A DNA stretch of 64,000 nt from Salinigranum salinum (GTDB taxonomy: Archaea > Halobacteriota > Halobacteria > Halobacteriales > Haloferacaceae). Positions within the stretch are counted from its first letter, which is position 1. Every line of letters starts with the position of its first letter. Below the pieces are notes generated by a model. It was given only the letters and a program-made list of their open reading frames with translations. It had not been told where the DNA came from and made no database searches. The position numbers and the translations under genes are program-made. The stretch lies in assembly GCF_009176545.1 (NCBI RefSeq), contig NZ_VTOJ01000002.1, positions 1,240,001 through 1,304,000 on the forward strand. The letters are read 5' to 3'. Shown piece by piece: positions 35,602 to 44,451 of the stretch.

Positions 35602-36346
35602 GAGAGGCTGTACTTCCCGTGTCAAAGTCGTTCTTTCGCTCGTAGATCCCCTCTTCGAGAAGGAGTTCGGCGAACCTGAAATCGAGTTCCGTGTCGATGT
35701 CGACGGCGCGCTCGCGAGGCATGAGGACGGCACCGGGGTCGTCGAAGAGCAGTGAGGTTCCTTCGTCAGGAAGCGCGTCGATCTCGAACGCGTACACCGC
35801 CCCCGTCAGTTCGTACCCCGTCGGCTGTTGCTGCCGCGGGAGCCACGGATCAGCATCCTCGTGGTACGGAGACGGGACGCCGTCGTCGATGTCCCAGTAG
35901 CGGTGGGGACTCAGTTCCGCTTCGGTGAACGTCGCGACAGAGTCGTGGGTTCGGTCGTCGTCCGTCAGCAGATCGAGACAAGCGTTCACGTCATCGACCG
36001 TTCGGAACGGGCAGGTCGGTTCGAGCATGACGAGGTATGTCGCTGTCTCCCCATCCGCTCGTAACGTCTCGGTCAGGTGTCGAAGGGCGTCGATTACCAG
36101 CGCGTCGTCCGTCGCCAGTTCGGGCGGTCGTTCGACCACTTCAGCGCCGTTCTGCTCCGCAGTCGACGCGATCTCTTCATCGTCGGTCGTCACAATGGTT
36201 CGGTCGATGTGAGAGGAGTCGTGTGCGACATCTATCGGCCACACTACCAGCGGCTTTCCGCCGAGGGTTCGGACGTTCTTCCGGGGTACGGTCGTGCTTC
36301 CGCCGCGGGCGGGAACCGCTGCGACAACGCGTTCGTCACAGATCAT
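35594..36346 (-). CDS. legF: CMP-nonulosonate cytidylyltransferase (LegF / PtmB / NeuA-like)
   Basis: This 250-residue protein begins MICDERVVAAVPARGGST, followed by PRKNVRTLGGKPLVVWPI, the nucleotide-binding signature of CMP-sialate synthetases (xPARGGSxxxPRKN). The motifs LVMLEPTCPFRTVDDVNAC and AVDIDTELDFRFAE complete the family pattern, the last carrying the metal-binding Asp residues. It activates the finished acid with CTP. It leads the minus-strand leg operon, overlapping the PtmA-like SDR by 8 bases. The start at 36346 is chosen by homology; a frame extension to 36421 has no family match. Its presence with LegI and LegG completes the core activation pathway. Confidence 0.92.
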   Translation of the reverse strand: MICDERVVAAVPARGGSTTVPRKNVRTLGGKPLVVWPIDVAHDSSHIDRTIVTTDDEEIASTAEQNGAEVVERPPELATDDALVIDALRHLTETLRADGETATYLVMLEPTCPFRTVDDVNACLDLLTDDDRTHDSVATFTEAELSPHRYWDIDDGVPSPYHEDADPWLPRQQQPTGYELTGAVYAFEIDALPDEGTSLLFDDPGAVLMPRERAVDIDTELDFRFAELLLEEGIYERKNDFDTGSTASRD

Positions 36347-36404
36347 ATGCTGTCTTGAGCGAACCCCATGTGGGGAGTTAACCGTTGGGCTCTTCGGAAA
36401 CAGT

Positions 36405-36525
36405 CTATCCGCCGTCGACAACGAGACTCTGTCCCGTGACGTGTTGCACCGAGGTTATCAAGCCTATCCGGGACGGCCGTACCGATGGGCCCCACACCGC
36501 CTGTGATGGCCGTCACCGTGCCCAC
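36405..36525 (-). pseudogene. Relic of a short-chain dehydrogenase with a large internal deletion
   Basis: From 36525 the minus strand reads GTVTAITGGVGPIGTAVPD, the NAD-binding start of an SDR. After DRLDN the frame changes and reads SVQHVTGQSLVVDGG followed by TAG at 36405, which is the very end of an SDR. About 200 residues between these two ends are missing. It lies 59 bases upstream of legF. It resembles the PtmA-like SDRs at 34789 and 42699 at both ends, suggesting an ancestral third copy. Confidence 0.7.
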
Positions 36526-36672
36526 GAGAACGCGATTCCACGTTCGACCGCAACGACATTAATGTGGAACAAAAAACATTCAAACTATGCACAGTCGCCG
36601 ACCGTCTGGCCGGACAGGATGCGCTCGCAGGGGGAGTTACACTCGACATGCGGGCAGTCGTGCTCATCGTGT

Positions 36673-37299
36673 TTAGTCAAGCGAGTTGTGCCAGACAGCG
36701 AAGGTCCGAAGTCGTGTTTCAGATGTTTCCGGATCGATGTGACTGAACGTATGTGAGATGAGGAGGTTCGATTTTATCTTATAGAAGATACGTTCGACAG
36801 TGTTCCGATTTCCATGGCGTTCATATCGAAATCAGAGCCCTGATCGACTGAGTGGTGTCTGACGGTGTATTCCACCTTCGACGAGAAACACGGCGTCGGA
36901 GATGTCGTGTTTTTCACGAGGCCACCGCGAGAATAGTCCAGTCAGTTCGGTCGTATAGGGGAAAAGAGCCAGAAGTGCAGGAATCTGTTTGCGCCGGGAC
37001 CGACTGCCCCATACAGCCAGTATCGTTCGTTATTTACTCGGATCTCCATCTCGTCAAGCGCGACGTGATTCGGGCGTTCACCGTCGACTGGCTGTAGACC
37101 TGCCTTCTACCCCCAATCGTGAACAGCGCTCCGACTACGCTTGGCACAGAACAGCTCTATGGACTGTATTGGAGAGCGACAATCGAGCGAAATGGAGTCG
37201 AATACCGAGCTTCATTAGCTGCAGTGGTGTCCGCTCTCGCTCCACAAGTGCCAAGTCAATCCAGTTGCTACACGTACTGAGGCGTGTGATTTCCGCCAT
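36673..37299 (-). pseudogene. Decayed IS6-like element, copy B
   Basis: The minus strand reads MAEITRLSTCSNWIDLALVE, then PLQLMKLGIRLHFARLSLSN, then in another frame GLQPVDGERPNHVALDE and YWLYGAVGPGANRFLHFW. Another frame gives REKHDISDAVFLVEG and RYERHGNRNTVERIFYKIK, ending ETRLRTFAVWHNSLD with TAA at 36673. These are consecutive blocks of an IS6-like DDE transposase, broken by several frameshifts and stops. It shares blocks with copies A (21718) and C (46320) but lies in the opposite orientation. Confidence 0.8.
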
Positions 37300-37428
37300 G
37301 AACCAGTAGAACGTACACCTGCCTCACTCTTCGTCTTCGACTAAACACCGCCGTCACGCGACCCGAAATACACAAGAATCATCATTCCTTATGAACGTAT
37401 ACCACTACCCCGGTCACGTGCCGTCATA

Positions 37429-37587
37429 ATGGACGAACCACCCCGTGTCCTCCTCAGTCGAAACGAGTTCCTCTTCCTCGTCTTCACACTGCTGACTGCG
37501 GGTGTCATTACGCAAGCACTGGCCTCGTTTTTCGTGTACGGAATCGGTGGGTACGGTGATACGATATACGGGGGCACGGTGCTCTGA
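37429..37587 (+). CDS. Small predicted membrane protein, 52 residues
   Basis: The frame from the ATG at 37429 to the TGA at 37585-37587 encodes MDEPPRVLLSRNEFLF, then a hydrophobic helix (LVFTLLTAGVITQALASFFV, about 17-36) and a Gly/Tyr-rich tail ending YGGTVL. Its start and helix look protein-like, unlike the surrounding relic DNA. No family is recognised, and it could be the remaining front part of a larger, broken membrane protein. Confidence 0.45.
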   Translation: MDEPPRVLLSRNEFLFLVFTLLTAGVITQALASFFVYGIGGYGDTIYGGTVL

Positions 37588-38450
37588 CCGCAATGGGAAT
37601 CTTGGTCGATCCCCTTTTTATCAAGCCGTTCGGATGCGCCTCGGTATCAGACCGCCGCCGGTCGGTCGAGAGTCGACAGCGTGGTGAACGCACACAGTAG
37701 TCCACGCGACCGGGGATCAGCGGCCACTCATCGCGCGGCAGCACCGTCCGACAGACGAGCGCGGGGGGTGCGGCGATCCCTCTCTGTAGAGACCAAGACG
37801 GCACACATCGATACCGAGAGAGCCATCAACGCGTGGCCCTTCACCAACCCTACCCTCAAGGGCTCTCGGTGCTGTCGACGACTTTGGAGCGGGTGGACCG
37901 CGTACCGAAACGGAGAGTCCGTCGCCGAAGTGGAGGTGATGTCGGTACTCTCGCCGCATCTATTAATTCCGAGTCGTTCGGCTACGAGTGAAGTCGATTC
38001 GGCGGACGTGTTCCAGAGAGCCACGCATATTGACTACTGTCGCCCCACCTCTCCGCGTCCCTCTGGTACCCCCTACACTACCAATTCTAACAGTAAAATT
38101 AGCGTCTGACACGACATCAAGTTTGTTGTTTGTCAACCCCACCTATTTTGGCATACAGAGACACTCAACTTTCAATTACTCTGTCCCATTTCAATACCCT
38201 TATGTCGCAACGCTGTGTTTTTATTGTTATCACACAGAACGACTGTCTTTCAACATGATTTATAATCCGTATCAATATCGGCGGGGGACCGGAGGCTGCT
38301 TGAGTAACGGCCCGGAACCGCTGTTGGTCGACCCCCACTCTACTGGATTTGCGATCACCGGCTCGGGGATTAAACCCAACGCGATCGGTGAAACCAGGCG
38401 ACTGTGGTCTCCTGCCGCCTGTCTCTACACTGCGATGAGTTGCCCTAACC

Positions 38451-39752
38451 ATGTCTAATCAGAATAACGATCTGGCGGAGGAGAAACAGAAGCCAGCCAC
38501 CGCTCCACCGACACCGGAACAGACAAACGGCCAAGTCGAGAACGAGGAGGTATCTGTGAACGCAGTGGACGAGCGCCTTCAGGAATCACCACCCCTCTCG
38601 GGGGACGAGCTTCTGCTCGGTGCAGAGAGCGAGCAACAGCCGACGCTCTCCGTGGTGATGCCGACGCTCAACGAGGAGGAGGGCATCGCCGAGTGTATTG
38701 AGCGCATCAAGAACGCGCTCGAGAACCTGCAGGTGTACGGCGAGATCGTCGTCTCGGACTCGTCGACCGACAGGACGCCCGAGATCGCCCGCGAGATGGG
38801 TGCGATCGTCGTCACGCCTGACGGGAAAGGGTACGGCTACGCGTATCTGTACGCCTTCGATCGCGTTCGCGGTGACGTCATCGCCATGGGCGACGCCGAC
38901 GCGACGTACGACTTCGAGGAACTCCCCAAACTGTTCGAACTGGTCGACTCCGGCGAGGCCGACATGGCGATGGGATCGCGGCTCGGTGGTGAGATTCTCG
39001 ACGGTTCGATGCCGTGGCTTCACCAGTACATCGGTAATCCACTGCTCACGAAGTTTCTCAACGTCTTCTACGGGGCGGGGGTGTCGGACGCCCACTCGGG
39101 GATGCGGGTGTTCACGAAGGAGGCGTATGAGATCATGGACCCGAGTTCGCCCGGGATGGAGTTCGCCTCGGAGATGATCATGCGAGCGGGGGCGAAAGAT
39201 TTGGTCATCAAGGAGCTCCCCATCACGTATCATCCGCGGAAGGGCGAGGCGAACCTCGAGAGCTTCCCCGACGGCTGGCGCCACGTGAAGTTCATGCTCG
39301 TCAACGCACCGGGCTACCTGTTCTCCGGGCCGGGAATAAGCCTGACACTCGCCGGCCTGGTGGTGATGTTGCTGGCTCTCATCAACGCGAATATTGGTGG
39401 AGCACAGTTGGGAGTCTATTCGATGGTCGCCGGCGGGCTTTCCGTAGTCGTCGGGGCGCAGGTTACATGTTTCGGTGCTGTCGCGACAGTAGTGGGGAAT
39501 CCTGTTCGAGAGGCAAACGATCCGGTGACGAAACTACTCGCCGATCGTGTCAATGTGGAGTACGGCGTCGCAGTCGGCGTTATCATGTTTCTACTAGGTA
39601 CCATCTACGTCTCGTTTGTCGCCTTTCAGTGGGCTTCGAGCGGGTTCGGACCAATCGCCGTGTCCAAGAGCAACATCTTTGCTATGACGATGATGGTGCT
39701 TGGGATTCAGTTAGTGTTCACTTCGTTCTTGTTGGCGCTCATTGCCGAATAA
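38451..39752 (+). CDS. GT2-family glycosyltransferase with C-terminal membrane domain
   Basis: This 433-residue protein has an acidic, low-complexity N-terminus of about 60 residues, then TLSVVMPTLNEEEGIAECIE, the GT-A start, near residue 65. The DxD-type site is IAMGDADATYDFEELPKLF near 145, and MAMGSRLGGEILDGSMPWL and SDAHSGMRVFTKEAYEIM follow, typical of dolichol-phosphate sugar synthases. After about residue 280 there are four hydrophobic helices (for example SLTLAGLVVMLLALINAN). It resembles the AglJ/dolichyl-phosphate hexose synthase class and probably starts a lipid-linked glycan at the membrane. It stands alone; the AT-rich upstream gap should contain its promoter. Confidence 0.88.
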   Translation: MSNQNNDLAEEKQKPATAPPTPEQTNGQVENEEVSVNAVDERLQESPPLSGDELLLGAESEQQPTLSVVMPTLNEEEGIAECIERIKNALENLQVYGEIVVSDSSTDRTPEIAREMGAIVVTPDGKGYGYAYLYAFDRVRGDVIAMGDADATYDFEELPKLFELVDSGEADMAMGSRLGGEILDGSMPWLHQYIGNPLLTKFLNVFYGAGVSDAHSGMRVFTKEAYEIMDPSSPGMEFASEMIMRAGAKDLVIKELPITYHPRKGEANLESFPDGWRHVKFMLVNAPGYLFSGPGISLTLAGLVVMLLALINANIGGAQLGVYSMVAGGLSVVVGAQVTCFGAVATVVGNPVREANDPVTKLLADRVNVEYGVAVGVIMFLLGTIYVSFVAFQWASSGFGPIAVSKSNIFAMTMMVLGIQLVFTSFLLALIAE

Positions 39753-40403
39753 CCGAGTTCGTACGCCGTGTATTGTGTTGAAGACCCCGTGTCCAGTGTA
39801 GTATCGATGAGGGGTGTCGAGTTTAGAGCGATGCATTGTGGAGAGCGGCGAAACCCTGAGCCACGACCTGGTTGGGCCAACAGTGCTTCGATGGAGAACT
39901 CGGTGCCAGAAGCGCCTGGGTCGGTACATGGACAAACCGAACTAGACGTCGAGGCTCGATCGACCGGGCGAGATGTCGACGGCGAGGACCGATAGCGTCT
40001 CACAGTCGACTGCCGCCCAGATGTGGTGCTGGTCGCCGTCGAGTACGATCGATCAACGAACGGTTCGGTTCCCCGATCCGAGAGGCCAGCATGGTACAGA
40101 AACGCCACGAGGACACGCCGGTCCGTCGGCGTGTCCTTACGCGAAAATACTTGCTGCTGGCACGCCTTCTCAACCATGCAGCCGAGCTTCCCGGGACACC
40201 TAACAGACCGCTCAACCGCGTCTTCCTTCACGCTACGGTTGACTCCTTTCTCTGTCCACCGAGCACACCGTACCGGCCACCTCGCATACGTTTGACGTCG
40301 CGGATCGCGAGAGAACCGCCACGCGAACTATCTTGAAATAGGTGGTATTCGGTCCATGCCCGCAGAAGCGTCCGTCGCGTCGGAGGGGGCCTCGTATCGA
40401 CGG
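39753..40403. other. Intergenic with a transposase relic
   Basis: These 651 bases lie between convergent genes. They contain the transposase relic at 39823-40177. No intact gene is visible elsewhere. Confidence 0.5.
39823..40177 (-). pseudogene. Decayed DDE transposase relic (IS6-like)
   Basis: From the ATG at 40177 the minus strand reads MVEKACQQQVFSRKDTPTDR and RVLVAFLYHAGLSDRGTEPF. In another frame it reads DGDQHHIWAAVDCETLSVLA and VDISPGRSSLD. After a deletion it reads FGLSMYRPRRFWHRV, STVGPTRSWLRV and FAALHNASL with TAA at 39823. These are the start, centre and end of a DDE transposase with the middle removed and frames shifted. It is a different type from copies A-C. No function remains. 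Confidence 0.7.
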
Positions 40404-41459
40404 TTACTCGAATATCTCGGGCGGATAGTTCCACTCTTGGAGACGGGTCTCGGTCGACTTGGTGCCCGGTACGGTTGGTCCGGGGACCTCGGCGTAATCG
40501 AATTCCCGACGGTGGAACCGGAACCTATCTTCGTAGTTGCTTATTTCCCCACCAATCTCTTTCTGCATATATTTGTTGAAGGCGAACTGGTTGACCATGT
40601 CAGGGAGAAAAACTCCGATCGACATGATCTCGGTCTTCCGGCCAGCAGCGTGGCCAGTCACGGTTGAGAGGAGTTCACCGGCGATGGTGCTATCGGTCCC
40701 AGTTCGAGAACCGACGAATTGGATTTCGGTGTCGGTGTCGGGACTCCGGTAGTGTTCGAATACCTGCCGCCAAGTCCATTGTGGCTTGTTGACGATAGTG
40801 TATGTACCCGGTGACGTGTCTGTTCCCATACACGCGAGGATTGCGTCGGCAATCGAGACAGTGTGAACCGTGTTCGACGCGGCGGTAGCACTCGCTTCGA
40901 TGTCGATCCGAGCAGACGACGCCAACCGTGACTTGATGCTCTCTGTTCGATCGAGATTCTGCCCGAGGACGAGACCAATCCGATGAATGTACCCGTCGCA
41001 ATCGTGGAGTTCGCACTCCTCTTTGAACGCGGTTTCAACGTTGCGCTTTTCTCTGACGTACCACCAGTTTTCGCTGACGTCGAGTTCTCTGCCGAACGCA
41101 GCAACGGAACTGAAGTAGATGACCGTCGCCACGTCGGACGCGGCGCGGACGCTGTTCCGAGCGAGACGCTCGTTCACCGCGCGTGACTGTCGTGGGGTGA
41201 AGTTACCACGGGAAATCGGGGAGGCAAAGGCCGCGACTACCACCGCATCAAGATCCGAGAGGGCCTCGTTAGCGTCGGTCAGGTCTCCAACGTCCGCGAT
41301 CCGGACATCGAACCCATAATGATCGAACGTCGCGGCGCCGACGGAGTTCCTGACGATTGGAATCGGGCGGACGTTGCTCTCACGCAGGATGAAACACAGT
41401 TCGGTTCCCACCTGTCCGTTCGCGCCGACGATGCCAACCGTCGGCTGTGAATCAGCCAT
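40404..41459 (-). CDS. NAD-dependent epimerase/dehydratase family protein
   Basis: This 351-residue extended SDR has the Rossmann start PTVGIVGANGQVGTELCFIL, then DLDAVVVAAFASPISR, IYFSSVAAFGREL and a WWYVREKRNVE block. The usual catalytic Tyr-x3-Lys is YVREK, so the pair is Tyr and Lys four apart. The substrate domain has TVHTVSIADAILACMG and QWTWRQVFEHYR. It probably changes a nucleotide-sugar, but the product is not readable. It starts at the last base of the upstream Gfo/Idh stop codon (TAATG), so the two are translationally coupled. Sequence bias is less GC-extreme than in the leg operon. Confidence 0.8.
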   Translation of the reverse strand: MADSQPTVGIVGANGQVGTELCFILRESNVRPIPIVRNSVGAATFDHYGFDVRIADVGDLTDANEALSDLDAVVVAAFASPISRGNFTPRQSRAVNERLARNSVRAASDVATVIYFSSVAAFGRELDVSENWWYVREKRNVETAFKEECELHDCDGYIHRIGLVLGQNLDRTESIKSRLASSARIDIEASATAASNTVHTVSIADAILACMGTDTSPGTYTIVNKPQWTWRQVFEHYRSPDTDTEIQFVGSRTGTDSTIAGELLSTVTGHAAGRKTEIMSIGVFLPDMVNQFAFNKYMQKEIGGEISNYEDRFRFHRREFDYAEVPGPTVPGTKSTETRLQEWNYPPEIFE

Positions 41460-42481
41460 TACTGTGCCTCCTCGTAGATGTCGTCGATGAGTCGAGTAAC
41501 CTCCGGCATCGTTTCGGTTTCGCTGTCGAGATTATCGTTGCCCAGTGCGGAGAGGAATTCACGCCACCGGAGCCACATCGCTTGGTGCGTGGTTGTCGCG
41601 GCGGTGTCTTCGATGTCGAACGTGAGGGTTGGTCCAGCCCCGGAGAGTGGTTCGATCCTCAGCTGGTCACTAGGATCGAACGGATCGGTCACAAGTGCGT
41701 TGCTGCCACAGTCTACGCGGAGAGTGGATCCGATCGGACGCAGGCGACTGATCAGATACTCGACTTCGATTAGAGTGTCGCCGTTCGACATCTCCAGCCG
41801 TGCGGAAACTTCCGCGTCTAATTGTTTATAATATGTGATGTCAGCGTCGGTCACGGAGATATCGTATTCGGGAAAGAGGGTGAGCACTTGACTCAACGAG
41901 TGACAGCCACGCTCCAAGAGGATACCGCCCCCGCTTTGCTCCGACGACGTCTGAAAGTGAGTCTTGCCGAAGCCAGTCGCACCGGTTTTCCCCTCCTCGA
42001 TCAGTTCGATCCGGTCGGGAACGCCGAACAGACCAGCTTCCAGCGCGCGTCTCAGCTGAACAGTGGCGTTGTAGTGTGTCCGCATGTAGTTGCAGCCGAT
42101 CAGTTCGGCAGTGTCGAGGAACTGGCGGTGCATCTGTTCGTCGACGGCGAACGGTTTTTCAGAGAAGATAGCGGTGCCGCGGTCTGCGAACTCGGCGACG
42201 TACTGCTCGCGAGCACCGAGTGGGATCGCAAGGACAACGACGTCACAGTCCGGAAGACGTTTGAGACTATCACCTATCTCGATCGGTTCAGCATCGTATC
42301 CCCTGCTCGCATTTCGCGCCTGATCGTAATCGATGTCTGCGACGTAAGAAACGTGCACGCCCTCAGTGTTGTGGAGAATAGGGAGGTGGTACGCTGTCGA
42401 AATCCATCCAGCACCAATAATACCGATCGTGTAGGCTTCAGAAGCGTTTTTCCGAATGTCACGGGCTTCCCAAAGGTTCAC
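41459..42481 (-). CDS. Gfo/Idh/MocA-family oxidoreductase
   Basis: This 340-residue protein has an N-terminal Rossmann fold (YTIGIIGAGWISTAYHLPIL), the DCDVVVLAIPLGAREQY block and the diagnostic FSEKPFAVDEQMHRQFL (EKP motif near residue 119). The C-terminal sheet domain contains GGGILLERGCHSLSQVLTLF, where the ERGCHS block corresponds to the usual DxGxH site. It would oxidise or reduce a nucleotide-sugar with NAD(P). It forms a coupled pair with the epimerase gene (one-base overlap) on the minus strand. A second family member is in the leg region at 33863. The start is set by the first ATG of the frame. Confidence 0.84.
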   Translation of the reverse strand: MNLWEARDIRKNASEAYTIGIIGAGWISTAYHLPILHNTEGVHVSYVADIDYDQARNASRGYDAEPIEIGDSLKRLPDCDVVVLAIPLGAREQYVAEFADRGTAIFSEKPFAVDEQMHRQFLDTAELIGCNYMRTHYNATVQLRRALEAGLFGVPDRIELIEEGKTGATGFGKTHFQTSSEQSGGGILLERGCHSLSQVLTLFPEYDISVTDADITYYKQLDAEVSARLEMSNGDTLIEVEYLISRLRPIGSTLRVDCGSNALVTDPFDPSDQLRIEPLSGAGPTLTFDIEDTAATTTHQAMWLRWREFLSALGNDNLDSETETMPEVTRLIDDIYEEAQ

Positions 42482-42698
42482 ATCTCACCACAATAGTAAC
42501 AGGTATGTATAATTACCGGACTCGATTGATTTGAGATCGGATCGGCGGAACATTGACCGAACCCGACCAGGTCGATATGAATAGTATCTTGGTGTCTCGC
42601 TGGGTGGTTGCCACTCCACGGCCCTACTCGCGGGCGGTTGGTTGCATGCTCGGAACCCGGATCGGGCGAGTTTTCACGGCCCGGTTGGATGTGCGTCC

Positions 42699-43475
42699 AT
42701 GCTGGATTCGTTCGATCTCTCGGAGCGCGTCGTCGTCGTCGCCGGCGGTGCCGGGCTCATCGGCCCGGCCGTCTGTCACGGACTCGCGGACCACGGAGCC
42801 CGAGTCGTCGTCGCGGACGTCGACCGCGACGCGGGCGAGGCTGTCGCCGACGCGGTCGACGGCGAGTTCGTCCGGTGTGACGTTACGGACGCGACGGCGG
42901 TCGAGGCGCTCTTCGACCACGTCGTCGACACGTACGGCCGACTTGACGCGCAGGTGAACATGGCGTATCCGCCCGACGAGAACTACGGGCGACGATTCCA
43001 GGATCGGTCCATCGAGGAGTGGGCCGAACAGGTCGACAACGGCCTCAACAGCTACGCGACCCTCTGTCGTGGCGCGCTCGAGACGATGGACACCTGCGGA
43101 CAGGACCGCGGGTCGCTGGTCAACTTCGGGTCGACGTACGGGGTACAGGCCCCCGACTTCTCCATCTACGAGAGTGGAGAGACGCCGCCGACTCCCGCTC
43201 ACTACTCCGCGAGCAAAGGAGGGATTCTCAACCTCACCCGGTATCTCGCTTCCGAATACGGCGACCGGGGGATCCGCGTCAACGCCGTCAGCCCCGGTGG
43301 CGTGTTCGACGACCAGGACCCCGCGTTCGTCGAGCGGTACGAGGCGAACACCCCGCTCGGCCGGATGGCAGACCCCGAGGACATCGCGGGTGCCGTCGTC
43401 TATCTCGTCAGTGACGCCGCCGAGTACGTGACTGGACACAACCTCGTCGTCGACGGCGGCTGGACCATCAAGTGA
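42699..43475 (+). CDS. Short-chain dehydrogenase, second PtmA-like paralogue
   Basis: This 258-residue SDR starts at the ATG at 42699 (MLDSFDLSERVVVVAGGAG); the 19 upstream frame residues have no family match. It has the NAD loop VAGGAGLIGPAV, SLVNFGSTYGVQAPDFSIYE, the catalytic HYSASKGGILNL and the end VTGHNLVVDGGWTIK. The FGSTYGVQAPDFxxY pattern pairs it with the PtmA-like enzyme at 34789-35601. Aldo/keto reductase and transposase relics follow immediately on the same strand, so it may be a survivor of a damaged second sugar cluster. Its GC-rich codon use matches the leg operon more than the minus-strand genes before it. Confidence 0.85.
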   Translation: MLDSFDLSERVVVVAGGAGLIGPAVCHGLADHGARVVVADVDRDAGEAVADAVDGEFVRCDVTDATAVEALFDHVVDTYGRLDAQVNMAYPPDENYGRRFQDRSIEEWAEQVDNGLNSYATLCRGALETMDTCGQDRGSLVNFGSTYGVQAPDFSIYESGETPPTPAHYSASKGGILNLTRYLASEYGDRGIRVNAVSPGGVFDDQDPAFVERYEANTPLGRMADPEDIAGAVVYLVSDAAEYVTGHNLVVDGGWTIK

Positions 43476-43519
43476 GGCTGACGGACGACCCGGCCCGGAC
43501 GCGCTCGTCCCGCCGCTCG

Positions 43520-43815
43520 GTCTCGGGACTCGGCCCTCGCCGGTACCGTGTGCGCACGAAGCGTCAGGATAGCGCTCGAGATGGGGTGTCGATACGCCGA
43601 CACCGCACAGCCGTCGGAGAACGAGAGGGGCAGTCGGGACGGGCACCGAACAGGCAGCCGTCTCGCGCGAGGACGCCTGACTCGCCACGAACGTCGGCTC
43701 CGAACGAGTCGGGGCCGACGAACTCCGTCGGAACGTCCACGAGGACCGGGAGCGACTCAGCGGCGAAACGATCGACAGCGTATATGTCCACTGGCCGTGC
43801 GCGACATACGACCGG
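43520..43815 (+). pseudogene. Aldo/keto reductase relic (frameshift and stop)
   Basis: One frame reads CARSVRIALEMGCRYADTAQ and PSENERG, matching the start of aldo/keto reductases (ALELGYRHIDTA...NE). The frame then changes to AVGTGTEQAAVSREDA, a TGA, then LATNVGSERVGADELRRNV and ETIDSVYVHWPCATYDRDE. The last is the typical LDLLYVHWP block. The rest of the enzyme is missing and a transposase relic takes over. It follows the PtmA-like SDR directly. Confidence 0.7.
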
Positions 43816-43816
43816 G

Positions 43817-44245
43817 ATGAAAGACCGTCTCAGCGCCGGCGCTAAGACGGTCGTCGACGCCTATCAGATGCAGCGAAAGCGGCCACCGACGGCGTCGACT
43901 GACGTCAATGTCTTCGCCGGACCTCATCGAACGAACGAAGACGAACACGTCTGGTTCGTCACAGACCTTGACGTAGAGCGCGAGACGGCCAGAGCGGACG
44001 CGGCGGTGTTCCGCCGCCGGGGCGTCGAGAGGTAATATCGGAAGATCGTTAATTTCTCACCGAGAACGTCGGCGTCGACTTTCTCGGTCCGATAGTTCTA
44101 CTACTCGGTCGCGGCCTCGCTGTACAATCTGTGGCTGTTAGCGGACGTTCTCCCCCCGCATGGAACGGTTCCGAAGAAGCCGCTACTTTCGATGCGAATC
44201 TTCCGAACGTTCGTCCTTTCAACGGACCACGACTAGTGGCTGAGC
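43817..44245 (+). pseudogene. Transposase relic (IS4-type, DDE) with in-frame stops
   Basis: The plus frame reads STDVNVFAGPHRTNEDEHVW and FVTDLDVERETARADAAVFR, then a TAA, YRKIVNFSPRTSASTFSVR, a TAG, then FYYSVAASLYNLWLLADVLP. This is the C-terminal half of a DDE_Tnp_1-type transposase (YxxRW-type VFRRRGVER, then a YNLWxLAD tail), with at least two stops in one frame. The N-terminal half is absent. The exact left border within 43817-43870 is uncertain. Confidence 0.72.
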
Positions 44246-44451
44246 CACACCGACCGGGACAACCGGTCAGAGCGCCCCGGCTGAGTGGCTACGCCCGGGA
44301 CCGCCGCCGCTCGGCAGCGATCCCTCGGTACTCCGTCTCCGTTTCGGAATCGTCTCAATTGAACCGTCGAGAGGATCTAACGTTCCCTGCTCTCGATCTG
44401 GTTCGACGTCTACTGTTCACGCCGGGGAGGATGTCACGGGCGTAACTGCCC

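Larger units (their letters stand above)
36347..38450. other. 2.1-kb gene-poor stretch of relics
   Basis: This long gap contains an SDR relic (36405-36525), decayed IS6-like copy B (36673-37299), one small open frame (37429-37587), and from 37588 to 38450 nothing recognisable. The last 350 bases are AT-rich and probably hold the promoter of the glycosyltransferase at 38451. Confidence 0.6.
43476..44451. other. Gene-poor stretch with two relics
   Basis: These 976 bases hold an aldo/keto reductase relic (about 43520-43815) and a transposase relic (about 43817-44245). From 44246 to 44451 nothing is recognised. Confidence 0.55.

Noticed and set aside
37588..38110. Minus and plus open frames before the GT2 gene
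   Set aside because: Ser/Arg-rich, no motif, no agreement between frames; treated as non-coding.
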